Of a stretch of 6,850 nt of DNA, positions 1 through 6,226 are shown in pieces. This stretch comes from Burkholderiales bacterium. GTDB lineage: Bacteria > Pseudomonadota > Gammaproteobacteria > Burkholderiales > Burkholderiaceae. The DNA is taken from positions 1 through 6,850 of the forward strand of contig CAHJWV010000425.1 of the NCBI GenBank assembly GCA_903643055.1, written 5' to 3'. Both the position numbers and the translations under genes were made by a program. How positions within the stretch are numbered: the stretch's first letter is position 1; each line of letters opens with the position of its first letter. Under the pieces are notes generated by a model, which had not been told where the DNA came from, made no database searches, and saw only the letters and a list, made by a program, of their open reading frames with translations.

Positions 1-1671
1 CAGGCCGTGGGCGACCTCGTGCTCCCGAATGCGGCGGGCCGCCTCCAGCCCGTCCATCACCGGCATCTGGCAATCCAGCAGCACGAGGTCGGGCCGTTGG
101 GACTGGAATGCGGCCAGTGCCTGTTCACCGTCGCCCACCGTGTTGACGGTGAAGCCCATGCGTTGCAATGCCGCTTCGGCGACCAGCGCGTTGACGGGGT
201 TGTCTTCGGCCAGCAGCACGAGGCCCGACAAGGCGGGCTCCGTGGCTTCGGCAAGGTCGGCCATCGCTTCATCGAGGTTGATTTCGACGGGCTCATTGGC
301 GGCCTCGGTGATCTGCGCGGCGGGCAAGCTTAGCGAGACGGTGAAGCAGGAGCCGCGGCCGGGCTGGCTGGTGGCCACCAGATCACCACCCATCGCACGA
401 GCCAGCTCGCGGGCGATCGTCAACCCGAGGCCGGTACCGGCATAACGGCGTGCAAACGAGCCGTCAGCCTGATGGAAGGCGTCGAAGATCAGCGGCAGTT
501 CGCTGGCCGGAATGCCCACGCCGGTGTCATGCACCGCGATGCGTGCACGGCCTCGGTGGTGCTTGGCAATCACCGTCACGCTGCCTTCGGCGGTGAACTT
601 GATCGCGTTGCCGACCAGGTTGTGCAGCACTTGCCGCACGCGTGACGGGTCGCCTTGAACGAGGCAGGGGCGGGGCAGGTTGACGCGCGCGGTGAGCGAC
701 AGCCGTGCTTCGCAGGCTTGCGGCATCAGCAGCGATGTGACCTCGTCGATCACCGCAGCGAGATCGAATTCCTGGGTGGCGAGGGGCACCTGGCCGGCTT
801 CGAACTTCGAAAAATCGAGCACGTCGTTGATCAGTGTCAGCAGGTGTTCGCCAGCCCGTTCGATCAATGCAAGCTGCGGTGAAGCCGGCGAAGGCGTGCT
901 TTGCAGCATGCGGGTGAGGCCGAGAATGCCGTGCAGCGGAGTGCGCATCTCATGGCTCATCGTCGCGAGAAACTGGCTTTTGACGCCGCTCTGGCGTTCG
1001 GCCAGGCGCAAGGCTTCGGCGCGCTCTTCGGCGATGCGATCAGTCGAGAAGCGCAGGCTCAGCAATTCGCGAATGCGTGCTTCGGCGCGGTGGGCCTCCA
1101 CCAGAATCAAGCCCAGAAACATCAGCAGGCCGATGCCGGAGAACAAGCCGAAACGATGGCCCTGCAGCAATTCGCTCAACGCGACCGGCAACAGCAGCAT
1201 GGTCAGGAATGACGAACTGGCCGGAAAGCTCGGCTGCAACACGAACAGGCCGATCGACGCTACACCGACCAGCGCGGTCAGCATCAAGGCCGTGACTTCG
1301 AGGTGGGCATGCGGCACGAGCCACAGGCTTGCCAGCGCCCAACTCAGCCCATCAACGGCCAGGACCGCGATGAAGCGGTGCCGCCAGCGCTTGACGCCCT
1401 GGGGCGTGGTGTCGCGGAAGAAGCGCTGGCTCAGCAGCAAGCGGGAGCCCGCCACCGTGCAGCGCAGTGCGAACCACGACCACACCCAGTGCGCGTTGGT
1501 GTAGGGCAGCAGACCGATGCACATGAGCAGCGCGAACGCCACGCCAGTCAGCGTCGAGATCGGCGCGCGGCGATAGAGCATGGCCGTTTGCTCCTCGAGC
1601 ACGCGCTGCTTCAGCAACGTGTCGTCGGGGGCAAGGCTGGGTACAACTGACAAACCCGGGGTTCCGGCCAT
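1..1671 (-). CDS. Hybrid sensor histidine kinase/response regulator, C-terminus cut by window edge
   Basis: Membrane sensor kinase that should autophosphorylate on histidine and pass the phosphate to its own receiver domain; the signal is unknown. Read on the minus strand from ATG at 1671-1669, 557 codons stay open to the window edge. Residues 38-191 hold about six hydrophobic segments (roughly 38-56, 62-80, 100-119, 128-145, 155-170, 174-191). A charged, probably coiled-coil linker follows (193-232). The H-box is SHEMRTPLH with phosphoacceptor His240. The ATPase domain shows the N-box (Asn355 in LVGNAIKFT), the G1 box DTGVGIP from Asp382 and the G2 box GTGLGL at 412-417. A receiver domain begins near 484, with acidic pair Glu489/Asp490 and phospho-acceptor Asp533 in LLDCQMP; its second half is off the window. 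No PAS, GAF or HAMP domain is visible. An in-frame TGA four codons upstream makes 1671 the first possible ATG. A second ATG (codon 31) has a better Shine-Dalgarno, GGAG nine bases upstream, so a start there is possible. Confidence 0.93.
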   Translation of the reverse strand, partial: MAGTPGLSVVPSLAPDDTLLKQRVLEEQTAMLYRRAPISTLTGVAFALLMCIGLLPYTNAHWVWSWFALRCTVAGSRLLLSQRFFRDTTPQGVKRWRHRFIAVLAVDGLSWALASLWLVPHAHLEVTALMLTALVGVASIGLFVLQPSFPASSSFLTMLLLPVALSELLQGHRFGLFSGIGLLMFLGLILVEAHRAEARIRELLSLRFSTDRIAEERAEALRLAERQSGVKSQFLATMSHEMRTPLHGILGLTRMLQSTPSPASPQLALIERAGEHLLTLINDVLDFSKFEAGQVPLATQEFDLAAVIDEVTSLLMPQACEARLSLTARVNLPRPCLVQGDPSRVRQVLHNLVGNAIKFTAEGSVTVIAKHHRGRARIAVHDTGVGIPASELPLIFDAFHQADGSFARRYAGTGLGLTIARELARAMGGDLVATSQPGRGSCFTVSLSLPAAQITEAANEPVEINLDEAMADLAEATEPALSGLVLLAEDNPVNALVAEAALQRMGFTVNTVGDGEQALAAFQSQRPDLVLLDCQMPVMDGLEAARRIREHEVAHGL

Positions 1672-1739
1672 GACTTTGGATCACCCGAAAAGCGATGGCG
1701 CATTATCTGGTGCTCGTTGGAACTCCCGGCCCCCGCACG
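1672..1739. promoter_or_regulatory. Divergent intergenic region between sensor kinase and yceI-like gene
   Basis: These 68 bases must carry the start signals for both divergent genes. On the plus strand, TTGGAT (1676-1681) and CATTAT (1701-1706), 19 bases apart, form a weak sigma70-like pair pointing at the YceI-family gene. On the minus strand, GATAAT (complement of 1702-1707) is a good -10 hexamer about 30 bases before the kinase ATG, but has no clear -35 partner. The two candidate -10 boxes overlap, so the promoters could compete. No operator repeat is evident. Promoter calls by eye in GC-rich DNA are uncertain. Confidence 0.35.
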
Positions 1740-2372
1740 ATGCCTCATCTGCTTTTGCACACGATTATTTCAAGCCTCTGGTTACGCCCGTCCCGACGCC
1801 GATGGGGGTTGCCGGCGGTTGCATTCGCGGCCTCGGGGCTGGCTGCGCACGCCGAGCCGGTGGTGTATCTGCTCGACCCGGCGCACACCCAGATCACCTG
1901 GGAGGTGCGGCACTTCGGCACATCGACCAGCCGGGGGCGCCTGACCGACGTTGTCGGCAGCATCAGCCTCGATCGGGCCAAGGCGCAGGGCGATGTGTCG
2001 ATGGTGATCGGCACGGCGTCGGGCAGCAGTGGCGTGCCGCCGCTGGACAGCATCTTGCGGGGCCCTTATTTTTTCGATTCAAAAAACTATCCGAGTGCTT
2101 ATTTCGTCGCCAGCCGATGGCGCTTCGATGCGCAGGGCGGCGCTGAATTGCGCGGTGAATTCACGCTTCGCGACGTGTCGCGGCCGCTTTCGCTGCGGAC
2201 GTCGAAATTCAGCTGCTACAAGCACCCGGCCCTGGCGCGCGAAGTGTGCGGCGGGGATTTCGAAGCCGAATTGCAACGCAGTGATTTCGGCATCAGCTAC
2301 GGTTTGCCGCTGGTGGGCAACCGGGTGCATCTGTTGATCCAGATTGAGGCCATTCGGCAAACACCTGAATAA
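1740..2372 (+). CDS. YceI-family periplasmic protein
   Basis: Secreted lipocalin-like beta-barrel protein. Family members bind polyisoprenoid/isoprenoid-like lipids; the physiological role is usually unclear, and some are induced by stress or high pH. The 210-residue product starts with a signal peptide: a basic stretch RPSRRRWG (residues 16-23), a hydrophobic core, and a likely cleavage at AHA|EPV after residue 38. The mature protein (about 172 residues) is of usual YceI size. Family wording runs throughout: YLLDPAHTQITWEVRHFG at its N-terminus, FDSKNYPSAYF, GEFTLRDVSRPLSL, and RSDFGISYGLPLVGN near the C-terminus. Two cysteines, Cys159 and Cys170, flank KHPALAREV and could form a disulfide in the periplasm. 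An in-frame ATG at 1695 would add 15 residues (225 total), but it places an odd extension before the signal peptide and leaves only 23 bases to the divergent kinase, so 1740 is preferred. Neither start has a clear Shine-Dalgarno. Divergent from the sensor kinase; a functional link is unproven. Confidence 0.9.
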   Translation: MPHLLLHTIISSLWLRPSRRRWGLPAVAFAASGLAAHAEPVVYLLDPAHTQITWEVRHFGTSTSRGRLTDVVGSISLDRAKAQGDVSMVIGTASGSSGVPPLDSILRGPYFFDSKNYPSAYFVASRWRFDAQGGAELRGEFTLRDVSRPLSLRTSKFSCYKHPALAREVCGGDFEAELQRSDFGISYGLPLVGNRVHLLIQIEAIRQTPE

Positions 2373-2405
2373 ACCGCGCATGCCTCGCCACCGAATTGCA
2401 CTCCG

Positions 2406-2438
2406 TTGAACTGCCTCTGACACCGCTTTTGGGACAAT
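2406..2438 (+). promoter_or_regulatory. Possible proA promoter
   Basis: GACAAT at 2433-2438 resembles a sigma70 -10 hexamer and ends seven bases before the proA ATG at 2446. Transcription would then begin at or next to the start codon, giving a leaderless or nearly leaderless message. This agrees with the lack of a well-placed Shine-Dalgarno. The best -35 candidate, TTGAAC (2406-2411), is 21 bases away, longer than the usual 16-18, so the promoter is weakly supported. If transcription instead runs through from the yceI-like gene 73 bases upstream, no promoter is needed here. Confidence 0.3.
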
Positions 2439-2445
2439 GCTGCGC

Positions 2446-3726
2446 ATGACCTCGACCGATCTCCAAACCACGATGGCCCGCATGGGGGCTGCAGCCCGTG
2501 CGGCCAGCACGAAGATGGCGGCCGCGCCCGCCGCCGCGAAGAACCATGCGCTGCTGGCGCTGGCGAAACTGTTGCGCAGTGCGCCGGCGGCGCTGGCCGG
2601 GGCCAATGCACAAGACATCACGGCCGCGCAGGCTGCGGGCCTGACGGCGCCGATGGTGGATCGCCTGAAGCTCACCGACAAGGTGATTGCCACCGTCGCC
2701 GAAGGCTGCGAGCAGATCGCCGCGATGCCCGATCCGATCGGCGAGATCACGCAACTGCGCCGCCGCCCGAGCGGTATCAGCGTCGGGCAGATGCGCGTGC
2801 CGCTGGGCGTGTTCGGCATGATCTACGAGAGCCGGCCGAACGTGACGATCGAGGCCGCCTCGCTCGCCATCAAGAGCGGCAACGCCTGCATCCTGCGCGG
2901 CGGCTCGGAGGCTATTCATTCGAACCTTGCGCTGTGGAAGCTGGTGCAGGCGGCCTTGGTCGAAGCGGGCCTGCCGCCCGAGGCGGTGCAACTGGTGCAG
3001 ACCACCGACCGCGCCGCAGTGGGTTTTTTGATTGCCTCGCCGGAGTCGGTGGACGTGATCATTCCGCGCGGCGGCAAGGGGCTGATCGAGCGCATCAGCC
3101 GCGAAGCGCGGGTGCCGGTGATCAAGCACCTCGATGGCAATTGCCATGTGTATGTCGATGCGAGCGCCGATGTTGCGCTGGCATTGAAGGTGACCGACAA
3201 CGCGAAGACACAGAAATACAGCCCCTGCAATGCGACCGAGTCGCTGCTGGTGCATGCGGCGATCGCGGCCGACTTCCTGCCGAAGATCGGCGCGGTGTTT
3301 GCGGCCAAGGGTGTCGAGATGCGGGTGGATGCCGCTTCGCGCGAATGGCTGAAGGGCCTGGAAGGCGCGCAGTTGGCGGACGCCACCGAGCAGGATTGGG
3401 CCGAGGAGTACCTGGCGCCGATCATCAGCGTGAAGGTCGTGGCCAGCCTGGATGAGGCCATCGCGCACATCAACCACTATGGCTCGCACCACACCGACGC
3501 GATCCTGACCGAGAACCACCCGAACGCGATGCGCTTCCTGCGCGAGGTCGATTCGGCCAGCGTGATGGTCAACGCCAGCACCCGGTTCGCCGACGGCTTC
3601 GAGTACGGCTTGGGCGCCGAGATCGGTATCAGCACTGACAAATTCCATGCGCGCGGGCCGGTCGGCCTGGAAGGCTTGACCTCGATGAAATGGGTGGTGC
3701 TCGGCCAAGGCGAGGTGCGGACATGA
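2446..3726 (+). CDS. proA: Gamma-glutamyl phosphate reductase (glutamate-5-semialdehyde dehydrogenase)
   Basis: Cytosolic enzyme of proline synthesis that reduces L-glutamyl 5-phosphate with NADPH to glutamate 5-semialdehyde, which cyclises to pyrroline-5-carboxylate. The 426-residue product has the ALDH-like fold and near-normal length (E. coli ProA is 417). Landmarks: [17 protein letters not shown], the cofactor-domain [12 protein letters not shown] at 206-217, the catalytic Cys261 in [11 protein letters not shown], and the ProA family signature, which matches fully at 332-353 ([11 protein letters not shown], then [10 protein letters not shown]). The C-terminus has [17 protein letters not shown] and [12 protein letters not shown], also typical. 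ATG 2446 is preferred; an in-frame ATG at 2437 overlaps a -10-like hexamer and adds only MLR. Its partner proB (glutamate 5-kinase) is not in this window, which is common in betaproteobacteria. The stop codon overlaps the queC start (ATGA), so the two are read from one message. No frameshift or missing residue was seen. Confidence 0.97.
   Translation: MTSTDLQTTMARMGAAARAASTKMAAAPAAAKNHALLALAKLLRSAPAALAGANAQDITAAQAAGLTAPMVDRLKLTDKVIATVAEGCEQIAAMPDPIGEITQLRRRPSGISVGQMRVPLGVFGMIYESRPNVTIEAASLAIKSGNACILRGGSEAIHSNLALWKLVQAALVEAGLPPEAVQLVQTTDRAAVGFLIASPESVDVIIPRGGKGLIERISREARVPVIKHLDGNCHVYVDASADVALALKVTDNAKTQKYSPCNATESLLVHAAIAADFLPKIGAVFAAKGVEMRVDAASREWLKGLEGAQLADATEQDWAEEYLAPIISVKVVASLDEAIAHINHYGSHHTDAILTENHPNAMRFLREVDSASVMVNASTRFADGFEYGLGAEIGISTDKFHARGPVGLEGLTSMKWVVLGQGEVRT
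3712..3716 (+). promoter_or_regulatory. Ribosome binding site of queC, inside the end of proA
   Basis: GAGGT lies six bases before the ATG at 3723. It fixes the queC start there rather than at an upstream in-frame GTG or TTG codon within proA, and it lets a ribosome finishing proA restart on queC. Confidence 0.7.
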
Positions 3727-4562
3727 CGCTGCGCCGACACGCATTGGTGCTGTTCTCGGGCGGGCAGGATTCGACAGCGTGCCTGGCCTGGGCACTCGAC
3801 AACTACGAGCACGTCGAGACGATCGGCTTTGATTACGGCCAGCGCCATGCCATCGAACTCGCTTGCCGTGTCGCGGTGCGTGCGCAGCTGGAGTTGCAGT
3901 TCCCGCAATGGGCGCGGCGGCTGGGTGACGATCACATCGTCGACCTGTCGTCGCTCGGGCAGATTTCCGAGACCGCGCTGACCGATCAACGCGCGATCGA
4001 GATGAACAACAACGGCCTGCCCAACACCTTCGTGCCGGGGCGCAACCTGCTGTTCTTTACCTACGCGGCCGCCATTGCTTACCGCCGCGGCCTGCAGGTG
4101 CTGGTGGGCGGCATGTGCGAGACCGACTACTCCGGTTATCCCGATTGCCGCGACAACACGCTGAAATCGCTGCAGGTCACGCTCAGCCTGGGCCTGGATC
4201 AGCCGCTGACGCTGGAGACACCGCTGATGTGGCTCGACAAGGCGCAGACCTGGGCGCTGAGCGCGGCGCTCGGCGGCGAGCGGCTCAATGAGCTGATTGT
4301 CGAACACACCCACACCTGCTATCTCGGTGAACGCAGCCAGCGCCACGAGTGGGGCTATGGCTGCGGCCAATGCCCGGCTTGCGCTTTGCGTGCCCGTGGC
4401 CATCGGGCCTGGCGTTCGAATGCCTCGCAGCCATTCCTGGACACCGCCGGCCCCGAGACCACGCCCGACACCACACCGGACAGCGGCCCACCCGATTCGG
4501 CGCTCGATCAGCTCGACCTGCTGGCGCAACGGCGCTCGCTCGGGCCGCTGGGCGGCGGTTGA
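3723..4562 (+). CDS. queC: 7-cyano-7-deazaguanine synthase (preQ0 synthase) with C-terminal tail
   Basis: Converts 7-carboxy-7-deazaguanine and ammonia to preQ0 with ATP, the last step before QueF and tRNA insertion in queuosine synthesis; cytosolic. The 279-residue product opens with the PP-loop ATP-pyrophosphatase motif FSGGQDST (11-18). Other landmarks are FDYGQRH, the substrate-site segment [26 protein letters not shown], and the zinc-site cysteines Cys199, Cys214, Cys217 and Cys220 (TCYLG, then GCGQCPAC). The family ends about ten residues after the last cysteine (E. coli QueC is 231 residues). Here about 50 more follow, rich in Pro, Thr, Asp and Gly, with a short TTPD repeat, looking disordered and ending in GGG. 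The catalytic part is intact. ATG 3723 overlaps the proA stop by four bases and has a good GAGGT Shine-Dalgarno. queD, queE and queF are not in the window. Confidence 0.95.
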   Translation: MTLRRHALVLFSGGQDSTACLAWALDNYEHVETIGFDYGQRHAIELACRVAVRAQLELQFPQWARRLGDDHIVDLSSLGQISETALTDQRAIEMNNNGLPNTFVPGRNLLFFTYAAAIAYRRGLQVLVGGMCETDYSGYPDCRDNTLKSLQVTLSLGLDQPLTLETPLMWLDKAQTWALSAALGGERLNELIVEHTHTCYLGERSQRHEWGYGCGQCPACALRARGHRAWRSNASQPFLDTAGPETTPDTTPDSGPPDSALDQLDLLAQRRSLGPLGGG

Positions 4563-4614
4563 TGGGGCGGCTCGAGTGGCGGCCTGGTGGTGCCGCCAGC
4601 CCGTCCATCGAACC

Positions 4615-4618
4615 GGAG
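4615..4618 (+). promoter_or_regulatory. Ribosome binding site of the LemA-family gene
   Basis: GGAG sits eight bases before GTG 4627 and five before a neighbouring in-frame GTG at 4624. It supports a GTG start here instead of any in-frame start farther upstream inside queC. Confidence 0.6.
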
Positions 4619-4626
4619 CCTGCGTG

Positions 4627-5214
4627 GTGACCCCTCAACTCGTTGGCGGGATCGTCGCTGCCGTGCTGGTTTTCTGGGCGGTCGGGGCCTACAACCGGTT
4701 GGTGCGGCTGCGCAACCGGATCGCTGGCGCATTCGCTCAGGTCGATGCGCAGCTCAAGCGCCGCTACGAACTGATTCCGGAACTGGTCGACTTCGTGCGT
4801 ATGCATTCACCGGCGGATCAAGAGCGGCTGGAGGCGGTGATGGCCGCGTGCCATCAGGCCAAAGCGGCGGCCGATCTGGCGCGTGCAAGGCCGATTTCGG
4901 CGGGCGCGATGACCAGCCTGTCGATGGCCGAGCAGGTGCTGGGTTCGGCCTTGGGCAAGCTGGCCGCGCTGATCGACGCCGAAACTAAGTTGAAGGGCGA
5001 GCCGCGCCTGCGCGAGCTGACCGATCTGCTGGCGAACACCGACGGCCAGCTGGCGTTCTCACGCCAGCTGTTCAACGACGCCGCACGCACTTACAACGAA
5101 GCGGCGCATCAGCTGCCGACACGGCTGCTGTCCAACCTGTTCGGCTTTCGCCGGGCGGCGATGCTGCAAGTCGCCGCCAGTGACGCGGAGCGGGCGAACT
5201 CTCGCGTCCAGTAG
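4627..5214 (+). CDS. LemA-family membrane-anchored protein
   Basis: LemA proteins have one N-terminal membrane helix and a helical-bundle domain of unknown biochemical role; they are often encoded beside HtpX-like M48 metallopeptidases. The 195-residue product (GTG start) is of normal size. Residues 5-21 form the membrane segment (LVGGIVAAVLVFWAVGA). The family core follows at once: YNRLVRLRNRIAGAF, then QVDAQLKRRYELIPELVDFV (38-57). The later helices carry TDGQLAFSRQLFNDAARTYNEA and the terminal LPTRLLSNLFGF, a diverged form of the usual family ending. The start lies 64 bases after queC, with no terminator seen, so it could be read from the proA-queC message. The in-frame ORF extends back to 4297, but that part lies over queC and codes for nothing LemA-like. 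Stop is TAG at 5212. The next gene lies in the same frame with no stop in between (see findings). I do not assign a symbol because the sequence diverges from the canonical members. Confidence 0.9.
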   Translation: MTPQLVGGIVAAVLVFWAVGAYNRLVRLRNRIAGAFAQVDAQLKRRYELIPELVDFVRMHSPADQERLEAVMAACHQAKAAADLARARPISAGAMTSLSMAEQVLGSALGKLAALIDAETKLKGEPRLRELTDLLANTDGQLAFSRQLFNDAARTYNEAAHQLPTRLLSNLFGFRRAAMLQVAASDAERANSRVQ

Positions 5215-5287
5215 TTCAGGCGGCGTGGGCCGGCAGGCCAGATTCAGAATGACGCAGCTCACACTGCCCCTTCGGCCGTACCGGGCG

Positions 5288-5318
5288 TTGCATCCGAGTT
5301 GGCGGCCATCGCCTATGC
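5288..5318 (+). promoter_or_regulatory. Possible promoter of the gene at 5326
   Basis: TATGCT (5313-5318) is a fair -10 hexamer seven bases before the ATG at 5326. TTGCAT (5288-5293) is a possible -35, 19 bases away. As with proA, the start of transcription would fall on the start codon, giving a leaderless message, and no Shine-Dalgarno is seen before the ATG. This is a weak call; the spacing is long and no other evidence supports it. Confidence 0.25.
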
Positions 5319-5325
5319 TTTGGCG

Positions 5326-6159
5326 ATGGCTGACAGTTCAATTTCCGACCCCGCTTCCGTTCCGCTTCCTCGCCCGGCGATGGGTGACTCGGAGTCCATT
5401 GCGTTCGAGCGGCTCTCGCGCATCCGAAGCTTTGGTGAGTTGCGCGCTGCGGTGCTGGCGCTGCTTTTGACGCCGGACAGCCAACGTGAACGGCGCGCTT
5501 GGCGCGAAGAGACCAAAGGCTTGAGCACCGCCAGTGCGCTGCGCCAGGCGGTCGAAAAACTCGGGCCGGCAACACGCCTGCCGTGGCTTGACAAGCTGCT
5601 GACACGGGCCTCGAAGACCACGGTGCTGGATCGGCAAACCCTGATCGAAGCGGCGCGCCGTGTGATGGCGGCCGATGGCCAACTGCGCCCGATCGATCGC
5701 CTGCAATGGATGGCAATGCGCCACCGTTTGAAAGAAGCGCCATCGGCGCCCGTCAAGGTGGCGCCCGATGCGCCGCAAGACATGACACAGTTGTCTCTGC
5801 ACGCGCTGCGGCAGATCGCGCTGTTCACCGCCTTTCTGTCGCGCATGGTGCCGGGCCAGGACGGTGGCACTTTGTGGTACCAGGCCTCGATGAACCCGTG
5901 GCTGATCGGTGCGGCGCTTCCGCCCTGCGAGTCGCCGGATGCCGATGCGCTGGCCCATGCCTTGATCGACGTGCAGGCGCTGCCCTGGATGATCAAGCCG
6001 GTGGTCGTGCGCGCCTGGATCGATTCAGCGCTGCTGTACAGCACGCATGGCCGCTTGCATCGCGATGCTGCCGATGCGCTTCGACTGGCCACCTTGCTGC
6101 TCGATTCCCCGATGCCCCCCGAGCTGGCCCGACATTACATTGAGCCTTCCGCGGAATGA
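5326..6159 (+). CDS. Uncharacterised protein resembling the C-terminal TerB-like region of LemA-linked M48 metallopeptidases
   Basis: I cannot assign this 277-residue protein a function. It has no signal peptide or clear membrane segment and looks mostly helical and cytosolic. After a proline-rich N-terminus (1-25) comes a helix block (RAAVLALLLTPDS, 40-52). Residues 106-128 carry LIEAARRVMAADGQLRPIDR, a TerB/DUF-like motif with the acidic ADG turn. A second, similar unit lies near 215-250 (LPWMIKPVVVRAWIDSALL, then THGRLHRDAAD), followed by DSPMPPEL. From memory, this two-unit layout and wording match the C-terminal part of long betaproteobacterial M48 peptidases encoded beside lemA. No HExxH zinc motif is present anywhere in it. 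ATG 5326 is preferred; an in-frame TTG at 5299 would give 286 residues. It follows the LemA gene after 111 bases, which fits the idea of a protease gene that lost its catalytic half. It could equally be an unrelated helical-repeat protein. Confidence 0.75.
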   Translation: MADSSISDPASVPLPRPAMGDSESIAFERLSRIRSFGELRAAVLALLLTPDSQRERRAWREETKGLSTASALRQAVEKLGPATRLPWLDKLLTRASKTTVLDRQTLIEAARRVMAADGQLRPIDRLQWMAMRHRLKEAPSAPVKVAPDAPQDMTQLSLHALRQIALFTAFLSRMVPGQDGGTLWYQASMNPWLIGAALPPCESPDADALAHALIDVQALPWMIKPVVVRAWIDSALLYSTHGRLHRDAADALRLATLLLDSPMPPELARHYIEPSAE

Positions 6160-6171
6160 GCCTGCGCAGGC
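6160..6171. repeat. 12-bp perfect palindrome just after the stop codon
   Basis: GCCTGCGCAGGC begins directly after the TGA at 6157-6159. As a self-complementary sequence with no loop and no T-run after it, it is a poor intrinsic terminator. It might be a chance GC-rich palindrome or a small protein-binding site. A second palindrome, TTCCGCGGAA (6147-6156), lies inside the end of the preceding coding region. Confidence 0.3.
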
Positions 6172-6217
6172 GTTCCGTTCCGTCTCACTGTGTCGCCAGC
6201 TTTCGCGGCCATCCATC

Positions 6218-6221
6218 GAGG
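6218..6221 (+). promoter_or_regulatory. Ribosome binding site of the AI-2E-family gene
   Basis: GAGG lies five bases before the ATG at 6227 and supports that start. The 67-base gap before the gene shows no clear promoter or terminator, so read-through from the gene at 5326 is possible. Confidence 0.6.
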
Positions 6222-6226
6222 CCCGA

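Noticed and set aside
29..1650. Several plus-strand open frames of 70-275 codons opposite the sensor kinase
   Set aside because: The minus strand has all kinase and receiver motifs in one continuous frame; the plus-strand frames show no family pattern.
2069..2086. T6-N6-A6 inverted repeat, terminator-like or slippage-prone
   Set aside because: It lies inside the YceI-family coding region and encodes the family-conserved FFDSKN segment; the stem is only A/T pairs and the frame is intact.
2293..3795. 500-codon open frame on the minus strand across proA
   Set aside because: It lies antisense to a clearly functional proA; its translation is Arg/Gln/His-rich with no family features. Long antisense frames are expected in GC-rich coding DNA.
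3477..4529. 350-codon minus-strand open frame opposite the end of proA and most of queC
   Set aside because: Shadow of the coding strand; compositionally odd and with no recognisable domain.
4297..4626. In-frame upstream extension of the LemA-family gene (305 residues in total)
   Set aside because: It overlaps queC, encodes a low-complexity Pro/Arg/Ser stretch, and would bury the N-terminal membrane helix; the GTG at 4627 has a Shine-Dalgarno and gives the normal family length.
5215..5325. Search for a terminator or small gene between the LemA gene and the next gene
   Set aside because: Only a weak GGCC-GGCC stem (around 5229-5240) without a T-run and no convincing small ORF were found.
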